A stretch of 13,162 nt of DNA from Spirochaetia bacterium (GTDB lineage: Bacteria > Spirochaetota > Spirochaetia > JABMQR01), in NCBI GenBank assembly GCA_016784705.1, contig JADHUD010000038.1, forward strand, positions 1 through 13,162, given 5' to 3'. Positions 6,875-13,162 of this stretch are shown one piece after another. The notes beneath the pieces were generated by a model that did no database searches, was not told the DNA's origin, and was given only the letters and a program-made list of their open reading frames with translations. Every line of letters begins with the position of its first letter. The first letter of the stretch is position 1. Position numbers and translations under genes: made by a program.

Positions 6875-8304
6875 TAACTCACCTCCCCCGCACTCATCGC
6901 ACCGGGCGCAAGCTGTATACTCCTGCCGCCTGACAACACGCCGGCAGCATCGAAAAGACGGCTTTCACAAAAATCAGGTGCCATAAGCTGTAAGCCGACG
7001 GGAAGCCCACTCTTTAATCCGGTTGGAAAACTTAGTGAAGGAATTCCCGCAAGATTTGCTGTAACGGTATATTTATCGGCAAGTTTCTGCTGATAAGGAG
7101 TCATCTCCTGACTGCCGAATCTGAAAGCCTGCGTCGGAAAAACGGGCATAAGAATCATATCAACTTTGGTGAATAGGGTGTTAATCTCATTTCTGATGAG
7201 CGTCCGGATTTTCTGTGCCCGGACATAGTACTGATCCTGAAATCCTGACCGGAGAACATAGGTTCCCAACAAGATTCTCAATTTCACCTCATCACCGAAT
7301 CCATTCTCCCTAGTTAACCGAACCATATTTTCATGGTCTGTTATATCTTTCTCTCTCATTCCATAGCGTATTCCGGTATAACGGGCAAGATTGGCACTAG
7401 CTTCGGCTGTAGCGATGGTATAATAGGCAGGGACTACATATTCCTGCGTATTTAGAGATATTTCTCTGATTTTCCAGCCTAATAATTTCATCTGCTCAAT
7501 GGTCTCTCCATAGGCTTCAGCAACTGCCGGATCAAGCCCCTCTGTTTTGGAAAGTACACCTATAGTATAGGGTTGTGCAGCTGCATCAGCAGAATTCACA
7601 GATCCATTGCTTGAAGTCTGGTCCATGGGATCTTTCCCGCCGATTACCGTAAAAACATTCTTTGTCATTTCCACCGAATCAGCTAATACTCCCACACATT
7701 CCAGAGAAGAAGCATACGCAACCAGACCATACCGCGAAACCGAACCATAGGTAGGTTTCAATCCATACGTTCCGCAAAATGCCGCAGGCTGCCGGACAGA
7801 CCCGCCGGTATCGCTGCCAAGAGCAAAGGGCACCAATCCGGCTGCAACTGCTGCTGCAGAACCGCCGCTTGAACCGCCGGGAACTTTTGCATGATCCCAG
7901 GGATTTACCGTAGTTTTATATGCGGAATTCTCTGTCGAAGATCCCATGCCAAACTCATCCATATTTGCTTTTCCAACAGGAACAGCTCCTGCTGCCAGTA
8001 GTCTGGATACCGCGGTGGCACTATAGGGAGAAACAAATGAATTCAGAATTTTTGATCCGCAGGTCAGTTGAAACTTTTCAACCGCAATATTATCCTTGAC
8101 ACCAAAAGGCAGTCCGGACAGAGGTGATGATGTTTGTGATTCGGAGTTTTTCCTGAGTAATGAAGCACCAGATTCCGGGTTTATTTCAAGAAAAGCACTG
8201 ATTTCAGAATCTGCTTCCGTTATGAGTTTATTATATCTTTTACGCTGCTCAACGCTGCCGGTCAGGCCGCGCCAGAACAGGGTTTTCCGCCCAACTTCGT
8301 TCAA
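6874..8304 (-). CDS. gatA: Asp/Glu-tRNA(Asn/Gln) amidotransferase subunit A
   Basis: The glutaminase subunit of GatCAB: it frees ammonia from glutamine and passes it to GatB. It has 476 residues of the amidase-signature family. The Ser-cisSer-Lys triad is visible as K70 in LPFGVKDN, S145 in PGGSSGGSAAAVAAG, and the nucleophile S169 in SDTGGSVRQPAA. These are each nine less than the S. aureus GatA numbers I recall (K79, S154, S178), so the N-terminus is slightly short but intact. The start is TTG at 8304, 15 bases after the gatC stop, with AGGAAAGG about eight to ten bases upstream and no nearby ATG. The stop overlaps the gatB ATG by one base. Confidence 0.96.
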   Translation of the reverse strand: MNEVGRKTLFWRGLTGSVEQRKRYNKLITEADSEISAFLEINPESGASLLRKNSESQTSSPLSGLPFGVKDNIAVEKFQLTCGSKILNSFVSPYSATAVSRLLAAGAVPVGKANMDEFGMGSSTENSAYKTTVNPWDHAKVPGGSSGGSAAAVAAGLVPFALGSDTGGSVRQPAAFCGTYGLKPTYGSVSRYGLVAYASSLECVGVLADSVEMTKNVFTVIGGKDPMDQTSSNGSVNSADAAAQPYTIGVLSKTEGLDPAVAEAYGETIEQMKLLGWKIREISLNTQEYVVPAYYTIATAEASANLARYTGIRYGMREKDITDHENMVRLTRENGFGDEVKLRILLGTYVLRSGFQDQYYVRAQKIRTLIRNEINTLFTKVDMILMPVFPTQAFRFGSQEMTPYQQKLADKYTVTANLAGIPSLSFPTGLKSGLPVGLQLMAPDFCESRLFDAAGVLSGGRSIQLAPGAMSAGEVS

Positions 8305-8319
8305 AGCTTACGTCCTTTC

Positions 8320-8601
8320 CTATAATACATTTGGTATTATGATATGATTACCATCATTCTCGGGAGCTCTGGCAACTAAATTCTCCGAAGGTACGGGATT
8401 AATAACTGCACTATCTTCCCGAACTGTACTGAACTCTGCCAGGGCGTGGGTTGTAGGTTCGAGTCCTGTAATATCGACTTTCTGCATCACTGAAAAATAG
8501 TTCAGCATATCGGTAACAGACTCAGACAACCGCTCTACTTCATCATCATGGAGCTCTACCATGGCGAGGGAGGCTGTTGTTCTCAGTTCTTCGATATCCA
8601 T
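8320..8601 (-). CDS. gatC: Asp/Glu-tRNA(Asn/Gln) amidotransferase subunit C
   Basis: GatC is the small belt subunit that wraps around GatA and GatB and stabilises the complex. I take the ATG at 8601 (93 residues, MDIEELRTTASLAMVELHDD), because GatC proteins begin at this helix and AGGTG lies eight bases upstream. A longer frame from a TTG at 8637 would add 12 residues unlike the family. Residues LSESVTDMLNYFSVMQKVD (about 25-43) and the C-terminal VARAPENDGNHIIIPNVL match the family ends. It is the first gene of the leftward gatCAB-aspS cluster. Confidence 0.93.
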   Translation of the reverse strand: MDIEELRTTASLAMVELHDDEVERLSESVTDMLNYFSVMQKVDITGLEPTTHALAEFSTVREDSAVINPVPSENLVARAPENDGNHIIIPNVL

Positions 8602-8658
8602 ATGTGATACACCTGCATTTTGAAATAATTTCCTCAATATACTAAAATGATATCTTTT

Positions 8659-8687
8659 AATAAAGAGAGGATACGGATTATTGTCAA
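8659..8687 (-). promoter_or_regulatory. promoter of gatCAB
   Basis: Read leftward, a perfect -35 box TTGACA (8687-8682) is followed by 17 bases and TTTATT (8664-8659), four of six to the -10 consensus. Transcription would start near 8652 and leave a leader of about 50 bases before the gatC ATG. It is the best-looking promoter in the window. Confidence 0.65.
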
Positions 8688-8697
8688 TTTTTCTCTC

Positions 8698-8762
8698 ATA
8701 AAGCCGGAAATTTTTTTAATTTGCTGGTTTGATGCCAGGACAGCATCCTGAACCGGCTTTAT
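8698..8762. repeat. 10-bp inverted repeat upstream of the gat promoter
   Basis: ATAAAGCCGG (8698-8707) and CCGGCTTTAT (8753-8762) are perfect inverted arms 45 bases apart. The interior contains a smaller CTGG/CCAG stem. It lies upstream of the gatC -35 box and outside any gene. It may be a control site or a small mobile-element relic; there is no T-run. Confidence 0.55.
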
Positions 8763-8826
8763 ACAGAATTCACTACTGGTATATTCTGTTGAGCGCGGCT
8801 CCCTTCAGGCATGATTAATTTTTCCC

Positions 8827-8838
8827 CGATATATATCG
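8827..8838. promoter_or_regulatory. 12-bp palindrome upstream of the permease gene
   Basis: CGATATATATCG is a perfect palindrome about 20 bases before a -10-like TATAGT (8859-8864), where a -35 box would lie, and 63 bases before the permease ATG at 8901. It could be an operator or alternative promoter contact. The evidence is position and symmetry only. Confidence 0.3.
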
Positions 8839-8900
8839 TAAAACAATCATAATTTCTGTATAGTGATATTATTCACCGCAAGTCAAGGATGGTAAGTTTG

Positions 8901-9815
8901 ATGAAATCCGAACGCCTCAGAAACAAACAAATGACTTACAGGGAGTGGGCTCTCATAGGATTGCTCTCTATTCTCTGGGGAAGTTCCTTTTTTTTTATGA
9001 AAACTGCTGTGGCAGAGATTCCGCCGTTAACAATTATGGCCGCTAGAATCTCTATTGCTGCAGTCTTCCTTCTGATTGTATCAGCAGTTAGCAGAAGAAA
9101 ACTACCACACACATGGAAAGATTGGGGAGAATTTCTCATAATGGGGATGTTAAGCAATGTCATTCCTTTCAGCCTTATCATCTGGGGGCTGCAGTATATA
9201 GACAGCAGTCTAGGTTCGCTGCTAAATGCCACTACTCCGGTATTCAGCGTAATTCTTGTCTCAATCTTAACAAAGGAAGATCAGTTTACTCCAAATCGGA
9301 TTATTGGTGTTATAACCGGATGGTTTGGGGTTGCCGTTCTTATTGGTCTGGGAGCTATTCTTCACATGGATGGGCATATCGGAGGTCAGTTTGCGGTTTT
9401 AGGCGCTTCATGTTCATATGCTCTTGCGGCAATTTACGGTAGAAGGTTTAAGAAGTTCAGTCCCCTGACCTCTGCAACTGTTATGCTGGTCTGCGGGTCT
9501 GCTGCTGCTGTTCCTGCTGCACTTATTTTTGAGCAACCATGGGTATTGATTTCTGATATCAGTTTTACGGCAATTGGAGCTGCAGTAATACTGGGTGTAG
9601 TTTGTACCGGTACTGCCTATCTAATCTACTATAGGGTTCTTGCGACTGCAGGTCCAACAAATGTACTGCTGGTAACATTTCTTGTTCCGGTAACAGCTGT
9701 TTTTCTTGGTATACTGGTACTGGGAGAATCTCTTACCTTTAACACAATTGCTGGTGCTGTCCTGCTTTTTGCCGGCTTAATTTTAATAGATGGGAGAGTA
9801 CTGAAAAAGAGCTGA
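8901..9815 (+). CDS. EamA-family (DMT superfamily) permease
   Basis: A 304-residue inner-membrane transporter with two EamA repeats and about ten hydrophobic helices. The first repeat opens ALIGLLSILWGSSFFFMKTAVAEIPPLTIMAARI, with the WGSSF and P/AAR hallmarks of the family. The second ends near ALAAIYGRRF through YRVLATAGPTNVLLVTFLVPVTAVFLGILVLGESLT, the typical closing helices. Family members export or import amino acids and other metabolites; the substrate cannot be assigned. The ATG at 8901 is chosen because AAGGATGG lies 8-11 bases before it; an ATG at 8889 in the same frame overlaps that site and would add four residues. It stands alone, facing away from gatCAB. Confidence 0.88.
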   Translation: MKSERLRNKQMTYREWALIGLLSILWGSSFFFMKTAVAEIPPLTIMAARISIAAVFLLIVSAVSRRKLPHTWKDWGEFLIMGMLSNVIPFSLIIWGLQYIDSSLGSLLNATTPVFSVILVSILTKEDQFTPNRIIGVITGWFGVAVLIGLGAILHMDGHIGGQFAVLGASCSYALAAIYGRRFKKFSPLTSATVMLVCGSAAAVPAALIFEQPWVLISDISFTAIGAAVILGVVCTGTAYLIYYRVLATAGPTNVLLVTFLVPVTAVFLGILVLGESLTFNTIAGAVLLFAGLILIDGRVLKKS

Positions 9816-9882
9816 AGAAATAAAAGGTTTACAAGTAGTGGGGGAATTTTGTTTGTTATTGCTTGTAGTGCGGCGCTACTTC
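9816..9882. other. convergent gap between permease and toxin genes
   Basis: This 67-base gap between two converging genes has a GTAGTG direct repeat and a 6-bp AAGTAG/CTACTT inverted repeat with a long loop, plus the GC-rich core GCGGCGC. It might end transcription in either direction, but no convincing terminator is visible. I also looked for a second attC-like site here and found none. Confidence 0.3.
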
Positions 9883-10293
9883 TTATATTACATCCAATAT
9901 TTCTCTTGCTGTATATATCTTATTTCTTGATCTCTTAAAATCTTTTAAATTTCTTGTTACGATATATTCTATTCCTTCATATAGAGCCAATTCATCAATT
10001 ACAGCATCTTCATAATCTTCTAATTCTGATAGTAAAGATTTTCGTAGGATTTCCTCGTGGACCGTTAGAACGCTTAAGTTATCGAGTAAATTCGAGATTA
10101 TTTTATTTCTTTTTACTCTTTCATATTTCTCTTTTTCCAGGAAATACGATAATGTTGTTATTTCATGCGAACTGACATATCCCTTTATTTCTTCTTTTAC
10201 ACATTTATCATAGACAGCCAAAGCTGCTTCATGATCATCTCTTTTATTTAGAAAATCTATTATGATATTTAAATCAATCAATACTTTTTTCAT
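9883..10293 (-). CDS. PIN-domain toxin (VapC-like)
   Basis: A 136-residue PIN-fold ribonuclease expected to cleave RNA and stop growth unless bound by its antitoxin. The acidic active-site residues are in place: D7 in VLIDLNIIIDF, E44 in SSHEITTLSY, D96 in LEDYEDAVIDE, and D118 in VTRNLKDF. Its ATG lies inside the last codons of the antitoxin gene (20-base overlap), the usual translational coupling of toxin to antitoxin. A purine-rich AAAGAGA precedes it. The gene is complete and seems active. The target RNA is unknown. Confidence 0.9.
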   Translation of the reverse strand: MKKVLIDLNIIIDFLNKRDDHEAALAVYDKCVKEEIKGYVSSHEITTLSYFLEKEKYERVKRNKIISNLLDNLSVLTVHEEILRKSLLSELEDYEDAVIDELALYEGIEYIVTRNLKDFKRSRNKIYTAREILDVI

Positions 10294-10516
10294 ACAATCT
10301 CTTTCTCATTTCTTTTTTATCTGGTAATTCATTTTTGCTGATAATCCCATATAATTCCCTTGCATCTTCAGAAATTTTTACTTCTTTTGTTTCAGTCTTT
10401 AACCTGATAAGATATTTTTCAAAAATGTTGGAGATTGATTGATTACTCTCTTTTGAATAGGTTTTTGCAAAATCTATTAGTGATTCATCTACATTGAGTG
10501 TTAGTTTCTTATTCAT
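10274..10516 (-). CDS. antitoxin of the PIN toxin (DUF6364-like)
   Basis: An 80-residue protein starting MNKKLTLNVDESLIDFAKTYSKESNQSISN. This is the strand-helix-helix opening of small DUF6364/ribbon-helix-helix-like antitoxins that pair with PIN toxins. GGAGG five bases upstream fixes the ATG at 10516; the frame runs nine codons further upstream without purpose. The charged C-terminal half (residues 45-80) is expected to wrap the toxin. It likely represses its own promoter, where palindromes occur. Confidence 0.85.
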   Translation of the reverse strand: MNKKLTLNVDESLIDFAKTYSKESNQSISNIFEKYLIRLKTETKEVKISEDARELYGIISKNELPDKKEMRKRLYEKSID

Positions 10517-10533
10517 ACTTTCCTCCACGTAAC

Positions 10534-10562
10534 AAAATACCACTTATATACGTATAAATCAA
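10534..10562 (-). promoter_or_regulatory. promoter of the toxin-antitoxin pair
   Basis: Read leftward, TTGATT (10562-10557) and TATTTT (10539-10534) are 17 bases apart, four matches each to consensus. The spacer contains the perfect palindrome TATACGTATA (10547-10556), well placed for an autorepressing antitoxin. Transcription would begin about ten bases before the antitoxin ATG region. Confidence 0.5.
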
Positions 10563-10588
10563 CAATTATCACATATTCTTTACATAAC

Positions 10589-10600
10589 TATTACGTAATA
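10589..10600. promoter_or_regulatory. 12-bp palindrome, likely antitoxin operator
   Basis: TATTACGTAATA is a perfect palindrome sharing its ACGTA core with the promoter palindrome TATACGTATA; centres are 43 bases apart, about four helical turns. A third ACGTAA lies at 10527-10532. Repeated cores around one promoter suggest cooperative binding. Confidence 0.45.
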
Positions 10601-10683
10601 TTATCTCTTCGTGTTAATCCCAATCGGTACACGAAAACGAATAGAACTAATAAGGATTGATGATCTATATCCGCGGAGCGGGT

Positions 10684-10755
10684 GCATAACATTTGAGCTC
10701 ACTGGTTTTCATGGAGCGCAGCATAGTGAAAATCCAGTGCAACGATTTGTTAGAC
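10684..10755 (-). repeat. attC-like integron recombination site
   Basis: A 72-base imperfect palindrome, read leftward. It opens GTCTAAC (10755-10749), a perfect RYYYAAC box, and closes GTTATGC (10690-10684). Inside, 9-base spacers flank paired arms CACTGG/CCAGTG and TTTTCA/TGAAAA around a 15-base loop (10712-10726). One unpaired base interrupts the stem: T at 10733 on the + strand. Short terminal pairs, unpaired spacers and an extrahelical base are the design of integron attC sites, whose folded bottom strand is recombined by IntI. The box starts two bases before the polyferredoxin stop codon ends, with its orientation matching that gene: normal cassette layout. No integrase is in the window. 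Confidence 0.75.
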
Positions 10756-11472
10756 CTATATTTGGTAGTGAATTACGCTGTGCGGGCAGCCATCAATACA
10801 AGAACCACACAATACACATTCGGTGTTTTCCATTTTATTGGTTTCAACCATTTCGCTCACGGGAAGACTCATCGGGCAATGATTTGTACATGTTTGACAC
10901 TGCGTGCATTGATCGTTGTCAGCAACGAGTCGAAGTGCCGGCCAGTTACATACATTTCGTATTTTTCTTCCGACGATCATAAATGGAGCCATCCAACAGA
11001 TATGATGGCAGAATGATCGTTTCCCAACAATGAATGACGGAAGTGCAATGAGAAGGAGAACAAAAACATAGGTAATGGCTGAATAAATGTTACTAACTGA
11101 AAAGCCAAAGGTTGTCTGATAGAAGAAATCGATTTTATCATAGCCACTATTTTGAACCGCCAGAATAATAATTACAGAAATCCATGGAATCCATATTATC
11201 CATTTAATCCAATTCCCTAAGAGGACTCTCTTTTCTCTAACCCTGCTGATGGTTTCCTGACATCCTGCCGCAGGACATACCCATCCACAAAAAGCTCGGC
11301 CTAATACTAATGATGATAAAAATAAAAGAGAAAATACAATAAAGCTGCCGTTGATAATTCCTTCAGATGTTGCCTGAACAATCAGATATGGCGATAGATA
11401 GTAAAATGTAACCGGAAACAAAAAGAAGGAAAAGAGAATAATTCCAAGTCTTATTTTTTGTCTACTTTTCAA
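10756..11472 (-). CDS. NapH-like membrane polyferredoxin (4Fe-4S protein)
   Basis: A 238-residue integral membrane electron-transfer protein with hydrophobic segments at about 9-27, 42-58, 88-106 and 130-150. It has the paired membrane motifs CGWVCP (C62, C66) and CHHICW (C155, C159), followed by two classic 4Fe-4S ferredoxin sites: C189-C192-C195-C199P and C219-C222-C225-C229P. Such proteins pass electrons between quinones and soluble or periplasmic redox partners, but the partner is not present here. I prefer the TTG at 11472 (GGAGGG four bases upstream, MKSRQKIRLG as in relatives I recall); a GTG at 11529 would add 19 residues and overlaps the preceding stop. The attC-like site follows immediately. 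Confidence 0.85.
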   Translation of the reverse strand: MKSRQKIRLGIILFSFFLFPVTFYYLSPYLIVQATSEGIINGSFIVFSLLFLSSLVLGRAFCGWVCPAAGCQETISRVREKRVLLGNWIKWIIWIPWISVIIILAVQNSGYDKIDFFYQTTFGFSVSNIYSAITYVFVLLLIALPSFIVGKRSFCHHICWMAPFMIVGRKIRNVCNWPALRLVADNDQCTQCQTCTNHCPMSLPVSEMVETNKMENTECVLCGSCIDGCPHSVIHYQI

Positions 11473-11584
11473 TGGTCCCTCCAATGTTACTCTGAATACG
11501 TTCAATTGCCATGGTGAAATTGCTTTCACTCATATCTCCACCCTCTAGTCTCTTTAAACAGGCATGCGCTGTCAAGATCTTCAT
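11462..11584 (-). CDS. possible 40-residue protein overlapping the polyferredoxin start
   Basis: A leftward frame from ATG 11584 to TAG 11462 encodes a 40-residue, mainly helical peptide starting MKILTAHACLKRLEGGD and ending IQSNIGGTIEK. Its end overlaps the TTG start of the polyferredoxin by 11 bases, so it may couple translation. A second ATG in the frame (11533) has GAGGG seven bases upstream. The frame stays open to about 11650 with no stop, so it may be the end of an older gene. I recognise no family. It competes with the KilA-N frame for the same DNA. Confidence 0.3.
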   Translation of the reverse strand: MKILTAHACLKRLEGGDMSESNFTMAIERIQSNIGGTIEK

Positions 11585-11741
11585 CTGTGTAATGGCTGTT
11601 TCTAAACCCCTCGAATTCAATGATTTTAAAATTCGGATAGTGAATTTGCTCCCAAATGCCTAATAATTCTACAGTGTTTCTAGTTCTAAGCAAATCTTTC
11701 TGCTGATACTTCCATACTGTTGAATTCCACTTAGTTTTCAT
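11526..11741 (-). pseudogene. truncated KilA-N domain fragment
   Basis: A 71-residue frame whose middle, LLRTRNTVELLGIWEQIHYPNFKIIEFEGFR (residues 17-47), matches the first half of KilA-N, a phage-associated DNA-binding domain. The rest of the domain (the motif with GRYGGTYAHKDIAFEF in full-length members) is missing; after GFRN the sequence becomes unrelated and stops. Upstream the frame stays open back to about 11805 without an ATG (…GIYSKYGWM). It is therefore broken at both ends. Its TGA overlaps a GTG at 11529. Most likely a remnant of a prophage-type gene. Confidence 0.65.
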
Positions 11742-11787
11742 CCAGCCATATTTGCTGTAAATTCCTGGATTTTGTGTTTGCAGACCG

Positions 11788-12207
11788 TTATAATATAACC
11801 TGCTTCATATTCAATAAATGATCTGCATGCTCCTTTTCCCTATCAGCAAGACTTTTGGGAAGGATAATACGGGGACTTACTGCAGCCAGGCTCTCAACCC
11901 TATAGGCATGGATCATAGCCGGACCAAACAGAATTTTATCTGTATGGATTACAGGACCATATGAAACACCTCCACGAATCAGGATCTGCTTTCGTATAAG
12001 TTCAATATGCAGAAAAAGTAATTCTTTCAGCAAGTATCTGAACTCAACCTTGCTCTCACCCTGTTTAAATGATATCACAATAGAATCTGAGAATTGTGTT
12101 ACTCTTCGTGACGGGGCGGCGTCTTCCGGTTCTTCATTAACCCCCATCAGGTCAGCTATTCGCTCGAATGCGGAGCATAATTCCCTGATATTTTCTATAT
12201 TATCCAC
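11788..12207 (-). pseudogene. 5'-truncated nucleotide-cyclase-fold protein
   Basis: 139 residues from a GTG. The motifs TQFSDSIVISF (37-47), ILIRGGVSYGPV (75-86), ILFGPAMIHAYRVESLAAVSPRIIL (91-115) match the core of the small cyclase-like (adenylate/guanylate cyclase fold) proteins common in accessory DNA, some linked to phage defence. Full-length members usually begin with an IDILGF-type strand holding the first metal aspartate; here nothing of the kind precedes FSDS. The frame continues upstream to about 12250 with no ATG, so the 5' end is probably lost. No ribosome binding site fits the GTG. The stop lies in GTTATAATATAAC (11787-11799), a near-palindrome. Confidence 0.55.
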
Positions 12208-12297
12208 ATTCTCGCCATTCTCTTTTCTTGTTTGGTTTTCACTTATATGTCCCAGATTTAACCTACTTTATACCTAAGTTGCAGCTTGGGGTTTATT
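12208..12297. other. spacer between metallopeptidase and cyclase-like fragment
   Basis: Ninety AT-rich bases. No attC box, promoter or terminator stands out; a 12-base near-palindrome AAGTTGCAGCTT lies near 12276-12287. The truncated start of the cyclase-like gene probably lies here. Confidence 0.3.
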
Positions 12298-13162
12298 TTA
12301 TTTGTAAAATAGTTTTCGAACGTCATCTCTACCTACAAGATTTGAGAGTTTTCTATAATTATTTTTAGCGAACTGAATCCTACCTGCTACTATTGCAGGG
12401 TGTATGTTATTTTTTACACTAAATTTAATTACATCTTGTTGTGTCACATTCTCGATTTTATCTAAATTAAAATCAGAAGGAAGTAATGCTTTTTCTGCAA
12501 ATTCGTCTGCTTCTCTTTCTATCTGATCATCTTGCTGTGAGCCACGAAGTGACATATCATCTGCAATGTAATTCCCTTTTTGTAAGTGTAATTTTATATG
12601 TCCTAATTCATGAAGCAGATTAAACCAAAAATTATCAATTCTGTCATATCTAAGAGTTAACCCTATAATAGGTAAGCCCTCAGATGTTATATGCGCTGCT
12701 CCATCAAGATATGTATTTTTATAATGGTGAATAATATTTAATATAATTCCATGTTTATATAAATATTCTTGAGCTAGTTTTGGACCTTCATCTAAGATAC
12801 TTAAACTTACTAATGAATTGAGAAAGTTCTCATTAATGACAGTTTCATCAAATTTCACATTTAGATCAATTTTTGAAGAGTCATGAAGTAAATGTAATAT
12901 CCACCCTTGTAATGCATAAGGATTAATTTTCGCATTAAGCCGTGTGGATTTACTGATTCTAAATCTACATTCAGGAATAGCAAATCCAAATCCGATCCTA
13001 ATGCGTAACGTCTTAATTAATTCTTCTGCATTATCCATTATTTTTTCAATATTTATTCCATCAAATGCTCCATACTTTCTCATTTCTGAAATTGGAAATA
13101 AATCATAATCAATTTCGGAATCCTCCTCCAAATTGTTTACCTCTTTATTCTGTAAAAGAATG
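12298..13162 (-). CDS. ImmA/IrrE-family metallopeptidase, likely HigA-type fusion (5' end cut off)
   Basis: Complete at its C-terminus, open to the right edge of the window. Numbered from a TTG at 13131 it has the zinc motif HELGH at 174-178 and the third-ligand region EREADEFA at 205-212, then the closing MPSDF-like LLPSDF and a C-terminal sensor-like helical tail. The family includes DNA-damage/mobile-element antirepressors and long HigA antitoxins. The N-terminal LFPISEMRKYGAF (11-23) follows NLEEDSE and matches the linker after a Cro/C1-type helix-turn-helix in HigA-ImmA fusions. Since the frame is open for ten more codons upstream, that domain probably lies outside the window, with a HigB-type toxin beyond. 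Confidence 0.8.
   Translation of the reverse strand, partial: ILLQNKEVNNLEEDSEIDYDLFPISEMRKYGAFDGINIEKIMDNAEELIKTLRIRIGFGFAIPECRFRISKSTRLNAKINPYALQGWILHLLHDSSKIDLNVKFDETVINENFLNSLVSLSILDEGPKLAQEYLYKHGIILNIIHHYKNTYLDGAAHITSEGLPIIGLTLRYDRIDNFWFNLLHELGHIKLHLQKGNYIADDMSLRGSQQDDQIEREADEFAEKALLPSDFNLDKIENVTQQDVIKFSVKNNIHPAIVAGRIQFAKNNYRKLSNLVGRDDVRKLFYK

Noticed and set aside
9816..9882. Second attC-like site after the toxin gene
   Set aside because: A TAACAAAC-like box is present on the minus strand, but no matching GTTR box or paired arms exist.
10611..11016. Two rightward frames near the attC-like site
   Set aside because: They are antisense to the polyferredoxin gene; their cysteine-rich look comes from the ferredoxin motifs on the other strand.
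11787..11799. attC-like box at GTTATAATATAAC
   Set aside because: It is a short symmetric AT palindrome at a stop codon without the arms, spacers and loop of an attC site.

Overview
The window is 13.2 kb of bacterial chromosome. The left two thirds are a compact housekeeping block. The right third is AT-richer and accessory-like, with toxin-antitoxin genes, gene fragments and what looks like an integron attC recombination site. A Spirochaetota-like host is my best guess, not a proof. It rests on an unusually long (about 417 residue) ribose-phosphate pyrophosphokinase, the gatCAB-aspS-prs grouping, frequent TTG/GTG starts, and the fact that chromosomal integrons are known in treponemes.

Left end (1-1984). 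A leftward pair comprises a small membrane protein (128-577) and the first seven codons of the next gene (1-21). It is divergent from a rightward pair: a phosphinothricin-acetyltransferase-like GNAT enzyme (878-1384) and a specialised NusG paralogue of the LoaP/RfaH/UpxY kind (1416-1961). The 300-base divergent region carries two AT-rich hairpins that would lie in the leader RNA of the leftward operon.

Translation block (1985-8601, all leftward). The order is gatC, gatA, gatB, aspS, prs. A good sigma-70-like promoter precedes gatC. GatA and gatB overlap by one base. Prs seems to have its own promoter placed so that its mRNA would be leaderless. AspRS carries His33 and Gly85, the residues tied to non-discriminating AspRS, so AspRS plus GatCAB is predicted to make Asn-tRNA(Asn) by transamidation. 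GatB contains a roughly 30-residue Gly/Thr/Ala insertion encoded by tandem 6-bp and 9-bp repeats.

Middle (8602-9815). A 300-base intergenic region with an inverted repeat is followed by a rightward EamA/DMT-type permease.

Right end (9883-13162, all leftward). From right to left: an ImmA/IrrE metallopeptidase (HigA-like, cut by the window edge), a 5'-truncated nucleotide-cyclase-fold fragment, a truncated KilA-N fragment, an overlapping small frame, a NapH-like polyferredoxin membrane protein, a 72-base attC-like site starting right after that gene's stop codon, and a PIN-domain toxin with its DUF6364-like antitoxin under a promoter containing palindromes. This reads as a decaying gene-acquisition island, possibly the remnant of a cassette array. 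I see no rRNA, tRNA, CRISPR array or complete insertion sequence.
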